A stretch of DNA of 64,000 bases from Saccoglossus kowalevskii (Eukaryota; Hemichordata; Enteropneusta; Harrimaniidae), in assembly GCF_000003605.2 (NCBI RefSeq), contig NW_003105607.1, positions 70,419 to 134,418 of the forward strand. The letters run 5' to 3'. The notes under the pieces were generated by a model, which ran no database searches, was not told the DNA's origin, and saw nothing but the letters and a program-made list of their open reading frames with translations. Of this stretch, positions 37,901-50,054 are shown piece by piece. The number at the start of each line of letters is the position of its first letter. Positions within the stretch are counted from its first letter, which is position 1. The translations under genes and the position numbers were made by a program.

Positions 37901-40238
37901 GACAAATCAGAAAATATACATTATAGCTTACTTGAAAAATTATAGTATAAATAGCTGAAAGTATAATTGTGATCACACATGGAACATACGGGGAAAAACA
38001 CTCAATATAAGCGAAAACCTACCTATGATAAGATTTGCGGTACTTGCACTGAAACCCAGATCTTTTTGAAAATATTTCGGTGGAAATAACACAAAACCAA
38101 CAGGATGGGAGAGAGAACAACCAATCACGGTTAATAGATATATAGGGTTCTTCAGCAGGCTCCACACAATATGCAGCATTTCTGAAGAAAACACAAGACA
38201 GTGAATAAACTACGTACTGTTAATACAATTTCACATTGGAGCGTCAATTGGGTTAGTTATTGAGGAGTTATGTAATAGTTTCCGTCTCCCATATAAACGT
38301 CGAGAAATGCATTAAATCCACATTGCTGAATGAGCACCTCGAGTAGAGTGATGTGTGAAACCCGGAAACATCTGTACCCCTTCCTAATCTGGGCGTGTAT
38401 TGTTATGTACAATTTCACACCTTTTCCATGAAAAATAACGTTTTATTTCTGATATGAACCACTGTGCGACTCCAATGAACCGTGTTGATTCGTCTTGATG
38501 AATTTTTGCTCCCTTCGCATACGTTTTGAAAAACAGAAGAATGGAATAGCCATCACCATCAAGGAGATGAATCCAGCAACCATGCTCCAACCCAACGTGG
38601 ATCACGTTCAATAATTTTTATAGAAGATATATCCACTCGGTGAAAATCCACGTATATTATATTCTTAAGCATATTGAACTGATGACGCCAAAACCAAGTG
38701 GTAGGCCAATTCCCCATGCAGCTTCAACTACTCCTATATTCAAAATGACAAATGAAACAATAACTATATGTGACGATGCATTCAATATTGTTGTTATTAT
38801 ATTATTAAAGGCTGTAAATCGCATAGATATAAAATACTCGGTTATTATCACTTTATATCCGCTACTTAATACCCTCCTTGTATAACCTCTTATTGTATTG
38901 ATATTCAGATTGTAAACCTTGCACTTTTCTTCATATGCCGGTTGTAAACCGGACATTTGCGTTGCTATGTAAATTGAATATATATCTATACTTTTAGTTT
39001 AAAAGTGTGGGGTTTACAATTTGCATATAAATAAACTTTACAGACTACATAAAATCAACAAAGGATTTACCAAAATAAACAATCAGCCAGAATAATAGGT
39101 CACGCGAATATGAATAGTATAAATATATTAACATACGTACCAATGTAGAAAGATGACTTATCACCTGAAAAGTCATCTATAAATGAGAACCCAAGCGTAT
39201 TGTAGTAACTCGATCCAATTCCAGATAAGAAACGACCAATGAATGACAAATAAAACGCCAGAGTGTCTTCTTCTTTGTGTACGCGCACGTTTTCCATGCA
39301 AGACTGACTTGTATTAGAACAAGAACCAGCATCTCCATCACTGGCAGAATAATTACCGGTCTGATCGTATGAATAGGGCTTAGAAAAAAATAGGGGTAGA
39401 ATACTGAGAAATATTGATGAACCCGAGATGAGAACACCGATTCCGATCCATTGTGGTCTATGTCGATTCTGTCCACCATGAAAATAACTGATAAATGGAA
39501 TACTAATGAGTGAACCAATGGAACCAGCACTTGTCATGATACTTTCTTGCTGAATTGAGAGGCTGATGAAAATAAAAAATGCCTGATTTACTAATCATGA
39601 AAAACTTTTTGGTAGCTCTTGGAGTCTATTTTTGAAAAAAATGTTTGCATTTCAATTGATTGGCATTATGATTCAACGGGGATGAAAATTCATAAATTAA
39701 AGTGCGAATTGATACAATATAGATATGTAAATATACCTGCAATCAGGTAAGCATACAGGATAGTATATGAACAGCTGATATATCAAATTGTAAATGAATG
39801 TATGTATAGGTGAATACAATTGCAGGCTATTGAATAGTATGACTATGTACTGGGTAAATGAAACTCACCAGTCGCACGCAGTTGAATTTTAAATTACATA
39901 TAATTTTTTAATACATGCCATTTGATGAATTGTACTGTATACAATTTTTGTCTACAAAGGTGTTCCAAATATGGCTTACGTTTTGTAAACAAAAGTACAT
40001 TTTGTGTTATTGTGAGAACTATATTTACAACTACAAATTCTTACCCATATCTCCATTCAAGCGTTGTCAAGACAGATCCTACATATGTAAACATGACAGA
40101 TTCTAATACATTAACCACACAAAATAGCGCCACAAAACATCTGATGTCGTGAAACACTTTGAATTTGCATCTTGCCGTATTGTCTTTCGGGACGTCGTCA
40201 TGTGACCGATTACGTGATGTCTTGTGTTCGTCTTCCAT
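34917..40238 (-). pseudogene. SLCO-like: SLCO/OATP copy 2, complete layout but exon 4 broken
   Basis: Exons on the minus strand: 40238-40045 (starts MEDEHKTSRN), 39562-39141, 38733-38421, 38181-38023, 37895-37715, 37505-37370, 36621-36449, 36183-36122, 35377-35127 and 34958-34917 (ends LLEKT). Most lengths equal those of copies 1 and 3, and the Kazal-like loop is intact. Exon 4 is 313 bases instead of 324. A 5-base ATATA duplication in CLRIY shifts frame, a second shift follows DPRWVGAW, and TAA replaces an ATG codon near its end. The other nine exons are open and all splice sites are usable (one is GC-AG), so the loss looks recent; an assembly error is the alternative. ATG follows an acceptor at 40245-40247, implying an upstream non-coding exon. 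Protein divergence from copies 1 and 3 is much larger than between those two. Confidence 0.85.
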
Positions 40239-40244
40239 AACCTT

Positions 40245-41240
40245 CTGTTATAAAAGTAAAGAACAATGAACACTTTTGCATTGGTCAGGCAGTGAAATCT
40301 ACAATTCTAATTGTTAACATTGAATTATAGATAGGTATAAAATGATTAATGATAGGCAACTAAGTTACTCATTGATGCACCGTAACGGTTAGTGAAGGAA
40401 ATGTTTCTATGATATGACAGTTCAATAACACAATAACACTAATAAAAATCCGACAAAAAAATAACATTCTTTTGTGTATGTTATTTTTTTTTAGTCTTTG
40501 TCTAAAGTCTTTTTTCATCTCAATTTCAGGCCTTCATGCATAGTGCCCGTATAATACATTATTGGGCGATAATACATTATGGAATGAGAGTCATAGTATA
40601 CCGCTGTTGATTCTATCGCTGTAGAATATTAATATAAACTTTCATAATGGCAGGATGTGTTCCCTCTTTTAGTACTGATAGTAGTGGTGCCAAAGTCGCG
40701 TATTTTAAGTAAGCGAGTAAAACGACGTAGACAGTTAGTGTAATAAATTAGTTTTTTCGTACTTGTTCCCAGGCCACTTATGTGAACGTTTCGCAGTTTT
40801 ATCTGACCTCCATTGCCCACTGTTACATAGAACAATTCCAGAGGTCAAGAGGTCTTGGTTTCTATGTTGATGGTAAACACGATATAATTAATGGGTTTTC
40901 CGTTCACTGGATTTGGTACATGTGATACCGCTAACCTGACTTCCATGTTTTCTGGTTAGGCTCGGGGTGAATTTTATTTGTACACGATTTGTAAACTGTA
41001 CAAGCCCACCTTATCAGACGTGCTGATGTTGAATGCATGCCAGACGTGTGAGAGAGGAGTATGCCTTCTTTTAGATCTCTGTAAATCATTACATGTTCGG
41101 GAATAACGTAATAATTTATATTAAATCAAACAACGTTTAATGGTATTTGAATATTAAAACAACGTTATATTGAAATTTTGGTGGTGGGGCTTTTGTCGAA
41201 ACGAAATGCACCGGTTAAAATTGATTCCACGCTTGACTTG
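40245..41240. other. 5' flank of SLCO copy 2
   Basis: No exon matching the 22-base first exon of copies 1 and 3 was found. The sequence holds short open frames without family resemblance. A non-coding first exon is expected somewhere upstream because an acceptor precedes the copy 2 start codon. Confidence 0.35.
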
Positions 41241-41245
41241 TTAAG

Positions 41246-41366
41246 GCTAAACCCACGCGAAACTTGTGAAAGCTCAACCCACGCCAGACTTGTGAAAGAT
41301 GAACCCACGCCAGACTTGTGAAAACTCAACCCACGCCAGACTTGTGAAAGCCCAATCCACGCGCCA
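41246..41366. repeat. 26-bp minisatellite
   Basis: Four full units (41246, 41272, 41298, 41324) and a partial one follow the pattern CTCAACCCACGCCAGACTTG plus TGAAA; a degenerate unit precedes at about 41228. The flank GCTAAGGTCAGA just right recurs in altered form near 42190 (TCTAAGGTCAGA). No protein reading is supported. Confidence 0.88.
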
Positions 41367-42104
41367 AGGCAGCTAAGGTCAGAACAATAACAATAGTTAT
41401 GCTGAAACTAGAAATAATTATTTTCAATTTCACTTTGTAAGATTAGAATTGCTAGTCTCCCTGTATAGTTATATCGGTTGGTATGTCAAGTCAAATAACA
41501 CTTCGGAAATAGAGTGAGTGTTTTTAAATTAATTTTCGACCACGTTTGTAACATCATATAAGTGTTGTTATTAGAATCGTTGCAGTGATAAAGACATGTC
41601 AACACTTTTGACGTACTAAAACAAATTACGTAAAAACCGAATATTTACAAAAACGTTGCTTTTTATCGTGTTTGTCTACGAAGGGCAAAACTCCCGAACC
41701 GGAATAGACACTGTAAGGTGCATAGATACGAATAAAATAATAAATAATAAATACAACGAACGAAAGTCGTCCGTCATTATTGTTCAACTTGATCACAATT
41801 ACTCTGGTAATGGTAGTGCGAATCTTCAGTATATTTAAAGCAACTTAGAACAACCGAATATATTGTATTGAAACACATGTCTTATATTAGTCAATATTGA
41901 CGGACAAATATGTTGGATATATTAGCATTTTGCAAACACCTAGAAATCATAGTGTCGTAATTATTTTTACTCCACGTACAAACATCCTAGTTTGTTTGTT
42001 CCTCTGAGTTTTCTGAATATTTATAATTGTTAGCAAGTTACAGAAGAATTACTATTATTTGAAATGTGAACGTTTCACCGTTCACTTACAGTAGAAAAGC
42101 ATGA

Positions 42105-42353
42105 ATGGTAATTTACCTTACACCTAAACCGTACAAGATGACCGGTCGTTCATACGAAACTGAAAGCTCATCAACCCACGCGCTACAGTGTCTAAGGTCA
42201 GACTTCTATTTTAAGAGAATATTCCCTAGGTTACAGTCAAAATGTCAAATAACAGTTCGGAATGGAATAGTGAAAGATTTATCATATCTGCCATCCTTTA
42301 TGAATTACCAGAAGGGTGATATTAACAAAATCGAGAAACAGCTAGAAGCTTGA
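42105..42353 (+). CDS. Uncertain open frame, 82 codons
   Basis: An uninterrupted frame with a mixed, protein-like composition (inner ATG at 42138, start MTGRSYETESS) ends at a TGA after EKQLEA. It is hydrophilic, without a membrane segment, signal peptide or recognised motif. Part of it (42175-42280) resembles non-coding sequence at 41356-41520, which argues against coding. It could be a terminal exon of an unrecognised gene, but chance is more likely. Confidence 0.15.
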   Translation: MVIYLTPKPYKMTGRSYETESSSTHALQCLRSDFYFKRIFPRLQSKCQITVRNGIVKDLSYLPSFMNYQKGDINKIEKQLEA

Positions 42354-42359
42354 ACCGAA

Positions 42360-45300
42360 ATATTGAATATTACGTCTTTTAATATATTATGAAATGTCCT
42401 GAGTTTTTACTTTTCTCAAATACAATTACGGAAACAAATGTGAAATTATCTATTCCTTAATGATGGCGCAATTTAGTGAAAATTACATACTTTCACCTTA
42501 CATAAAATGCGGTTAGTGCAAACTTTCTCCGAAAGCGCCGGGTCATGTATAGGATATTGAAGGGAAATGAACCAGTTTGATAAGGGCTCAATGCGACATG
42601 TAGAACGCGTGAAAAATAAATTGTTTACACGAGAATCAAACGCGCGCAGCATGACGACTCCTGATCTTCAAAATCACTGGATTCTTCACTGAGATGCTAC
42701 TTTTCCCATAGACAAACTTTACAAAATAAACTTCTGACAATTTAAACGCATTCTCTGGGAGCACTCTAACCTGAGCTGTCATTCATTGAACAGGAACAAA
42801 TCTGTATAATAAACCTGGTCCGATTCGACACTGAAGGCGATTTCATGTGGCATGTATATAATGTGGTACTACTCTGCAAATAATAACGGAGCAGCTAAAA
42901 ATTAAGCAAACGATATGTCGATTGTGTAGACTGTATTCCTTACCTGTGATAGTATTAGTTGACAGGCAGGCATCTTTGAATACTGTTGTGCTATGCCAGG
43001 TTGTTGAATACAATGTGATTCAGAAACATTTTACAATATGTATAGTCTACTATTATCTTATCTTATACAATGTTTACAAGGGTGATATCAGGTCATATAC
43101 GTGCTGCAAAAGTAAATTATTATTATTAATCGATCTTTCCTACCATAATCGGATCTGGTTGTGGTGTCTACAGAACGTATACAAAGTCAATATAAGATAG
43201 GAATTCACAGCTGGACATATATTGTGAGCTTACAGGGCCGAACCTGGCCTCGTTCCACTTATGATTAACAATTAAATAATACCAACGGTTATTCAACGTT
43301 TGATGCATCTTTTGAAAATTGTAAAAAATAATATATAATCGTTGGTTTTGTTCGCTAATTAGGATTTGCCAGTTATTAATAATTGCAATCAATTATTTAA
43401 AATAAATTAATCAGGATAAATGGTGAAAATCATCAATAAAATAAGTATGTACAAGTTATTTTTCAAAATGTCAATACAAAATTTGGATTAACATGAGGGA
43501 TTTACAAAGTTACTGTATACATGATTTCAGTTGAAAATATAGCTGCAAGCAGCAATATTCTGCTTGGGTCTATAGTCGCTTTTCAATCAATGTCGCTTTG
43601 AATATGTCAGTGGTTGTTAGAGATATATCAGTCTTCAAACTCTCAAGACGATGAATTTATAATAATAGTATGAACTGTATTTACATATTATCCCACGATA
43701 TAGCAAACAAGAGTGATTACTGCCATATTGCCATATTCGAGCTACAGGCACATATCGGTGTTACTCTGGTAGTAATCGCGACTATGGGCATTGGCTTGAT
43801 TGTTGTGGCCATTTAAATAATTATTACGGTTTAAAATACCTCTAAGTTCATGAAAAAAATTTTTCTCCGAGTTAGAAAAGTTAGATTTTTTCAATAAAAT
43901 TAATCCCCATCAAATTTTACTCCTATTTTGGCCATTATTTAAAGAAGATTTAAAAATATGTTGAATAATGCATGTAACTCTATGACAATATTGTGTTGCG
44001 TTGTCTATGTATAGGATGGAACAGAATACAAACATAATTATATAAATGAAATAAACATGCATTACTAATGCAAATTACATATACATGCAAAGCGATATAA
44101 ACATGTGTGCTGATTTCCAAAGGTAATCTGCTGTCCTTTAATATAAGGTTTTTACAAATATACCAGAATTTATGTTAAAGTACATCATACAGCGAAGGTA
44201 TTGAATACAATGAATCTCATTACTATACCTTTTTTCATATTAGGAAGTAAGGTTCAACTAAACTTTCCCTTTGCCACTAGGCCTAATTCATTACATTTAT
44301 TTCTTTAAAAATTTAGGAATTTAATAATTATTCTTCATGCTCAGACCAATAGATATGAAAAATATATAACATGTTTTACCAACATACAAATACATAGTAA
44401 TTAATACCACAGCAAAACACCTCCAATTCGCATATTTTGTGGAAATACAATCATCAATATAAAAACCAGTCTCACAGATATATTTTCATATAATATCAAT
44501 CTAAAATGGAATACAGTTCTCCAAATATCATGATTTACAAACTTGTATCTAACTAATATATTTGTTGCTATACTGAACACTTATTCTCAGAAGAAATATT
44601 GTCTCCCTGAGCTGAGAAACAATTCCACCACAACTTAACTGGAATCGAAAAACTTCATTCACGAATTGCATCCCACATATATTTTCAAATAATAAATTAG
44701 TTAAAACAAACCATTTAATTTCATTTCACATTCAGATACATTGATGATGTACTTTTCATCAATACTAAATTTTGCGATTATATGTCGCAATATATCTGCA
44801 GAATCTTCTATTTCTGCTCCATATATAGATCTGTGAATTTGATTTGACTATATATCATAGTTGTTTGATAGCTGTGATATGCTTGTGACTAAGTGTGACA
44901 CTAGTGCAGTTACACAGAAGTTCATAGATGGCATCCTTGTCACTTGAGTGATGTAGACCTGCGGTTTTATACAGAAATTATTTGATTATGATTACGATAT
45001 ATCACTTATGATGCCACACGTGGAGCCGGAAGTGTTTAATCTTGTTCAACATCTTTTTTTTGTATGCCATGAGCTTCGGTTTCATTTTTCTACTGTTTTG
45101 CCTATGTGTTGTAATTTGTGTTTATGGTAAGATTGTTGCAACAGTATTTTCAGATTCAAATATCAAATCTTTCGCACTTTTTCGCGCAACGGTCATACTG
45201 GTCAGTCGGGTAAAACACACATACAACATGTCCACAGTGGCAATTAAGTTGTCCGTGGCACGGTATCACTGTCAACATTGAACCTCTTTATTATTACATT

Positions 45301-45580
45301 TGTAGTAATAGAACCATCACCAGTACTGTAACAGTAGAGCAATACTGAGATGATAATGCCATTAGAGTTGTACATTTAATATCACTGTCTGACATACAAT
45401 CAACTGGACCTATAACCGACCACGCTGAACGAGCGCTGAACTCTCTCTGTTTTTATTTCGTTTACACGTGATGGTATCATAACAATATGCCAACAGAGAA
45501 GTGTATGATAGAGGCAGTAGCAAGGTGGCATCTGGCATCATCTACCTGGCAACACATTTTGTCTGACGTTTATTCATACT
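42360..45580. other. AT-rich intergenic stretch with a repeat fragment
   Basis: No exon is recognised. Near 43540-43580 the sequence ATATAGCTGCAAGCAGCAAT begins, a phrase typical of a dispersed animal repeat, continuing for an unknown length. Around 43180-43205 a small inverted match (ACAAAGTCAATATAAGATAG) is not clearly part of anything. The rest is low in information. Confidence 0.3.
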
Positions 45581-47092
45581 ACTTCCGAGTCTTCTACTTT
45601 TCTGTTGACCCCTTAACATACTCACGCTATTTAGACGCAAAAAACAATGCAGATAGTTTAATATGTTTAGACAGAATTTAATTGATTCTGAAAACCAATG
45701 CGTCTCTCCAAAAATCAATGAAAAGGTGAAGGTAAATAACTCTCACAATTGATAATCATATGCCCAGTGATAAACCATAAATATATCCAGATTGATGGAC
45801 GACAGATGCAGCGGAGTTGAAAACAGATGCAGCTGAGTTTGAACTACTTCAAAATAATGCAATCATAATAGTAATCACTCTTCATTTATACACGCTCACA
45901 GTGTTATAACATACTTAATCAGAGTACATTTATTAATGATTATCCAACGTGGTCGAATAAATATGACGTCCGTCTAAGCACACAGTACTACTACAGTTTG
46001 ATTTTCTAGATTACTGCATTCACAGAGATGATCTTGTTTAGACATCTTATTTTGAAATAGTGAAATGAAATGATCGCATGTAGGAATCAAAGATGCATAA
46101 TTGTCTTTGTTGTTGTACTGTTATATTGTATTGCATGACATAGCATAACACAGCTAATTTGACTGCGAGTTTGTCAAACTTCTGTCATATGTTCGATTTC
46201 CTCCCAGTAGACATGTTTACCGATAATCTCATAGAAAACAATCTTAGATTGGCTGGGCATGATGGTTGTGACGTTGGGACGGTTTCTCATTGCTGTTGAT
46301 TTCTATACCTTTCCTAATGTTTTCTAAGTACATGTCAGAAAGAGAGGAGAACAGTCAGAAAATAAGTCAGTGTTCCTGAAAAAGCCGTGGTAGCAAGTGC
46401 AGTGGCAAAGCGTTTTGCGTGTTCTCTACTGAAACCTAGAGAACAGGTCTCTAAAAATGTATTAGAATTGTTAGGTTGTTATGCTTTATACAAGTGTTTT
46501 CGGAAATTTCAATAGAAATAAAATCAAAAACTAGTTAAGGTATTGATAATATGAGACCTAATAAGGACTAGCGACAGATACGCAAAAAATGGATGAATAG
46601 AAGCAAACAATGTCATTGCAACTCGTAGAAGTGTTGATTAAAAATTTAAAGGCATGTCAGATATATGAACGAGTTACCTTCACTTCAAGTACCGGGTGGC
46701 TGTATAAAACGGCTTACATCACAATGAATGTTATTTTTGTGAATTTATCAATTTTCAAAGGGAACCAAGACACTTGCCTACCCGTGAATTTTATTTTTTA
46801 GCTACATCAAATAATAATTTGATTGCAAATTCAAAATAGCGACCAAACTATGTGACTGATCAGAACTAATTTATTTTTGCCGAAAGCTTCCTTGAGAATT
46901 CACCTGGAAAAGACGTTAATGAGACAATATGTTTGAGACTTTGGTATCAACATATGTAGTACATCAAATGTTTTTAATTTTAATGTAGAATGCTTTGGAG
47001 TATGACAAAATGTATTTGACATATGTTGTCAATGATTGATCACATTTACTGTAGTATTTTACACATGTTATATAAGAGTACACGTATTAGTC

Positions 47093-47376
47093 TGTGGTAT
47101 ATCACATTGGCTCTAGTATAGCTAATATTTGTTATGGGATTGTATGTTTTATTTATGATTAGATACATTTGAGCTACAATTGAACCCTTCCATTATGTAT
47201 AGGATTGACTATATTTAACTGGTCACTTTTGAGTTGGGATCAATGTAGTATTGGTGGTTATATTAGGCCTATGAATTTACACATATGCTGCACAAAGGTT
47301 TAACCATGTTTGGCCACACTGGATCTACAATTCGTCATATTTGCCCCAGTATTGGCCTTACGTGAGATAAGACCAA

Positions 47377-47460
<84 letters not shown>

Positions 47461-49830
47461 GATTACAGTCCATATTTAGAAACATTTTTTTAATCATATT
47501 TAGCCAAAGAATGTTTACATTAATTGTACACATATGCCTAAGTATTGATCATGTGTTATATGTGAATGCCCGCATTGGTCTAAGATTGGCCACATTGCGT
47601 CTACCATTCACTGTAGATACACTCTGTATAATGTGACAGGGAATCTCGTTTGAGCAATATAAGCATTCTACTTAACTAAATTGCATATAAACGTCTTTTC
47701 CAACCATTTACAATTTCTTTTGCCACCTAGCTAGCCACTTATTCCGAATTTGCTTTATCACATGCATGACTTTGATGTTTGAAATCGTATGCCTGAATAT
47801 CATGTAAGGCGTTTATGTTATTCGTTCAAGATAAATATTCAAAATAGTCCTCTTTTTATCATAAGGAAGGATTGCGGCAGAAATACGAAAATCAAAGAAT
47901 TGGGGTATGGTAGTACTGGAACCTGATTTTTGATTATGATGACACATTTGAAGCACCATCTTTTCGTTGCGAACGATTTGACAAGCATTGTATTTGGGAC
48001 CACAATTTACTTACATGAGCCGATTTCATTTTTGCACCCCGGCTACTATGGGAACATAAAGTGTGTTTTCAGAATACAGCTCTACATAAAAACATATTTT
48101 TCCTCACATGTAACGCTATTGGGTTTTTGGGTTGGGTATATCTAAATACATGACATAATTTCAATTATTAGTAATTATTTATCTACAATATTTTTAAATA
48201 ATTTTTTTCAATAGTCATGCCCTTTCCAATCAGCTTCAATGCACTGAAAACATGTCAGCAATCGAGGCATACATATGACGACATTTACCATCGTCATCCA
48301 TCACCCATGTTAACGTTCGTCACAGCAACAAAGCAGTAACAAGATTATGAACTACAACGTTCATATTAGTGGTGTTACAACACACAATTAGGTAACGCTG
48401 CTCTAATTTTCATGGTCGGAAAAACCTATATCATTTCCCCCGGTTTTGAGTATTAGGGTCGTAGTTTGTGTTGGTTTGATCAGACGTCGGTCGTTATTAC
48501 TGTATTCATTGCATGTAAAGCGCGTCAATGGCACAGAAAGCTACTAAAGCGTGTGATAAACACAGTCGAAACATGATATACGTTCGATTGTCCATACCGT
48601 TGTGCTCTTCAACCATATACTGTACATATTTATATTCCCAGTATATTTGGAGCCATAGTTTATAGCTTTGGTTCAGCATTGGGTGAACTGATTTTTTATT
48701 TGATTTATTATGCTGTTCATAAATGTGCAAATTCTTAAAATTATTACTGAGTTTGTCGTTGGTGGCGTCCTCTCAAAGACATGAATCTGTTTCTGCTGCA
48801 TGCGATATTTCACACCCAATCATGGTTTGAGCAGTGAAATATTTCGTATTTATTGTGATTTTTTACGTAAATGCTCATGTCAGTAATTATTATTGGTGTG
48901 CATATGGAACACTTTTTGTTATGAATTATTCTTAATATATTCCTGAATTTTGTTCTCACACTCAGGTTTTCCCCACCAAAACATAAGAATTTCACAATGT
49001 TGAAAACGGAAAGTTGTTTGACGACTAAATATGACGCGGGAAATACCCACTCATCATAATCAACAGTGTGTGCATGTGATATCAACAAAGGTGTGCTGCT
49101 TTTTATGTTACATCATAATAGTCTGTAGGTCTACAACATTAGTAACTTAGTAACACTCACTAATGGGTCTCGTACAAAGTAACATTCTGCATTCTGTTTG
49201 ATTTTAGTTTATATCTCTGTGTCGACTACATATGAAGTCCAATTCTTCTATATCTCAGCTATAGTTGTTAAATTTACCTGTTATGAAGATTTATGAAGAA
49301 TGTCCTCATTATTAAATAAATGTATGATATTTACAACTCTTGTTTTCATAATGTATTTCATGCATGTATTGTTTGTGTAATGTATCCCTATGGAAGCAGA
49401 GAATTTCGAAATCGCAAATCAATTTTCAACACGTTAACCCCGTGTTACAACATTAATGATCTTTGTGTCGGTCGCGTATAATAATGCGTTCGGTTCATTT
49501 ATGGAAAATCCCTGTATATCAAAGCCAGTATATCTAAACAGTCAACACTAAGCCAAGCAATGTATTAAAAATATCGGCTCCTCATTGGGCAGCCGCAGTT
49601 TCAGCCTTTTCAAACCATACGTCCAGCTGATTGCAGGTGATCACGCCCCCTTTCAGTCAGTATTCCAAGTAAACCCCCTTTGTTTACACTATAAGCTTCG
49701 TGGCAAAGGACCTTGTATTACACCTCCAACAACCCATCCAACCGACCGACCACAGATACGGCAGCCAGAATTAAATCAAACGACCACACACACATTGCAT
49801 ACACCACTGAGGACGGTAAATAAATACGCT
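47093..49830. other. ~2.7-kb segment unique to block C
   Basis: Block A joins ACACGTATTG to ATGTTATTATTATT within a few bases (18535-18565); here the same landmarks are about 2.7 kb apart. The segment holds a TA microsatellite and short open frames. A less AT-rich patch at 49570-49770 has an open frame starting MGSRSFSLFKPY with no recognised family. I found no clear terminal repeats, so insertion in C or deletion in A remain open. Confidence 0.55.
47379..47456. repeat. TA dinucleotide microsatellite
   Basis: About 39 uninterrupted TA repeats. A run this pure is probably length-variable between individuals and is a spot where assemblies are unreliable. Confidence 0.97.
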
Positions 49831-50054
49831 CAAAATAATGTTATTATTATTATGAATGTGATTACGTTCTTATTTCCTGAATATATTTACATATATGCTA
49901 CTAAAGAAATATTCATGAATAGTTATTTAGGTCAACGATTAGCATATATTGATTATAATGTATACTGTTCATATGGAATTATTGAAAACTTACAGAAAGT
50001 TGAAATGAAAATATTCAAATAGAAAAAAAATCACCACCTGTCTCATGACGAAGA

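Noticed and set aside
38384-38611. 75-codon frame on the minus strand starting MNVIHVGLEH
   Set aside because: It is a different frame of the broken exon 4 of SLCO copy 2, not a separate gene.
49585-50022. 145-codon open frame on the plus strand (starts MGSRSFSLFK)
   Set aside because: It crosses the boundary between block C-specific and shared sequence and has no motif, so it is a chance frame.
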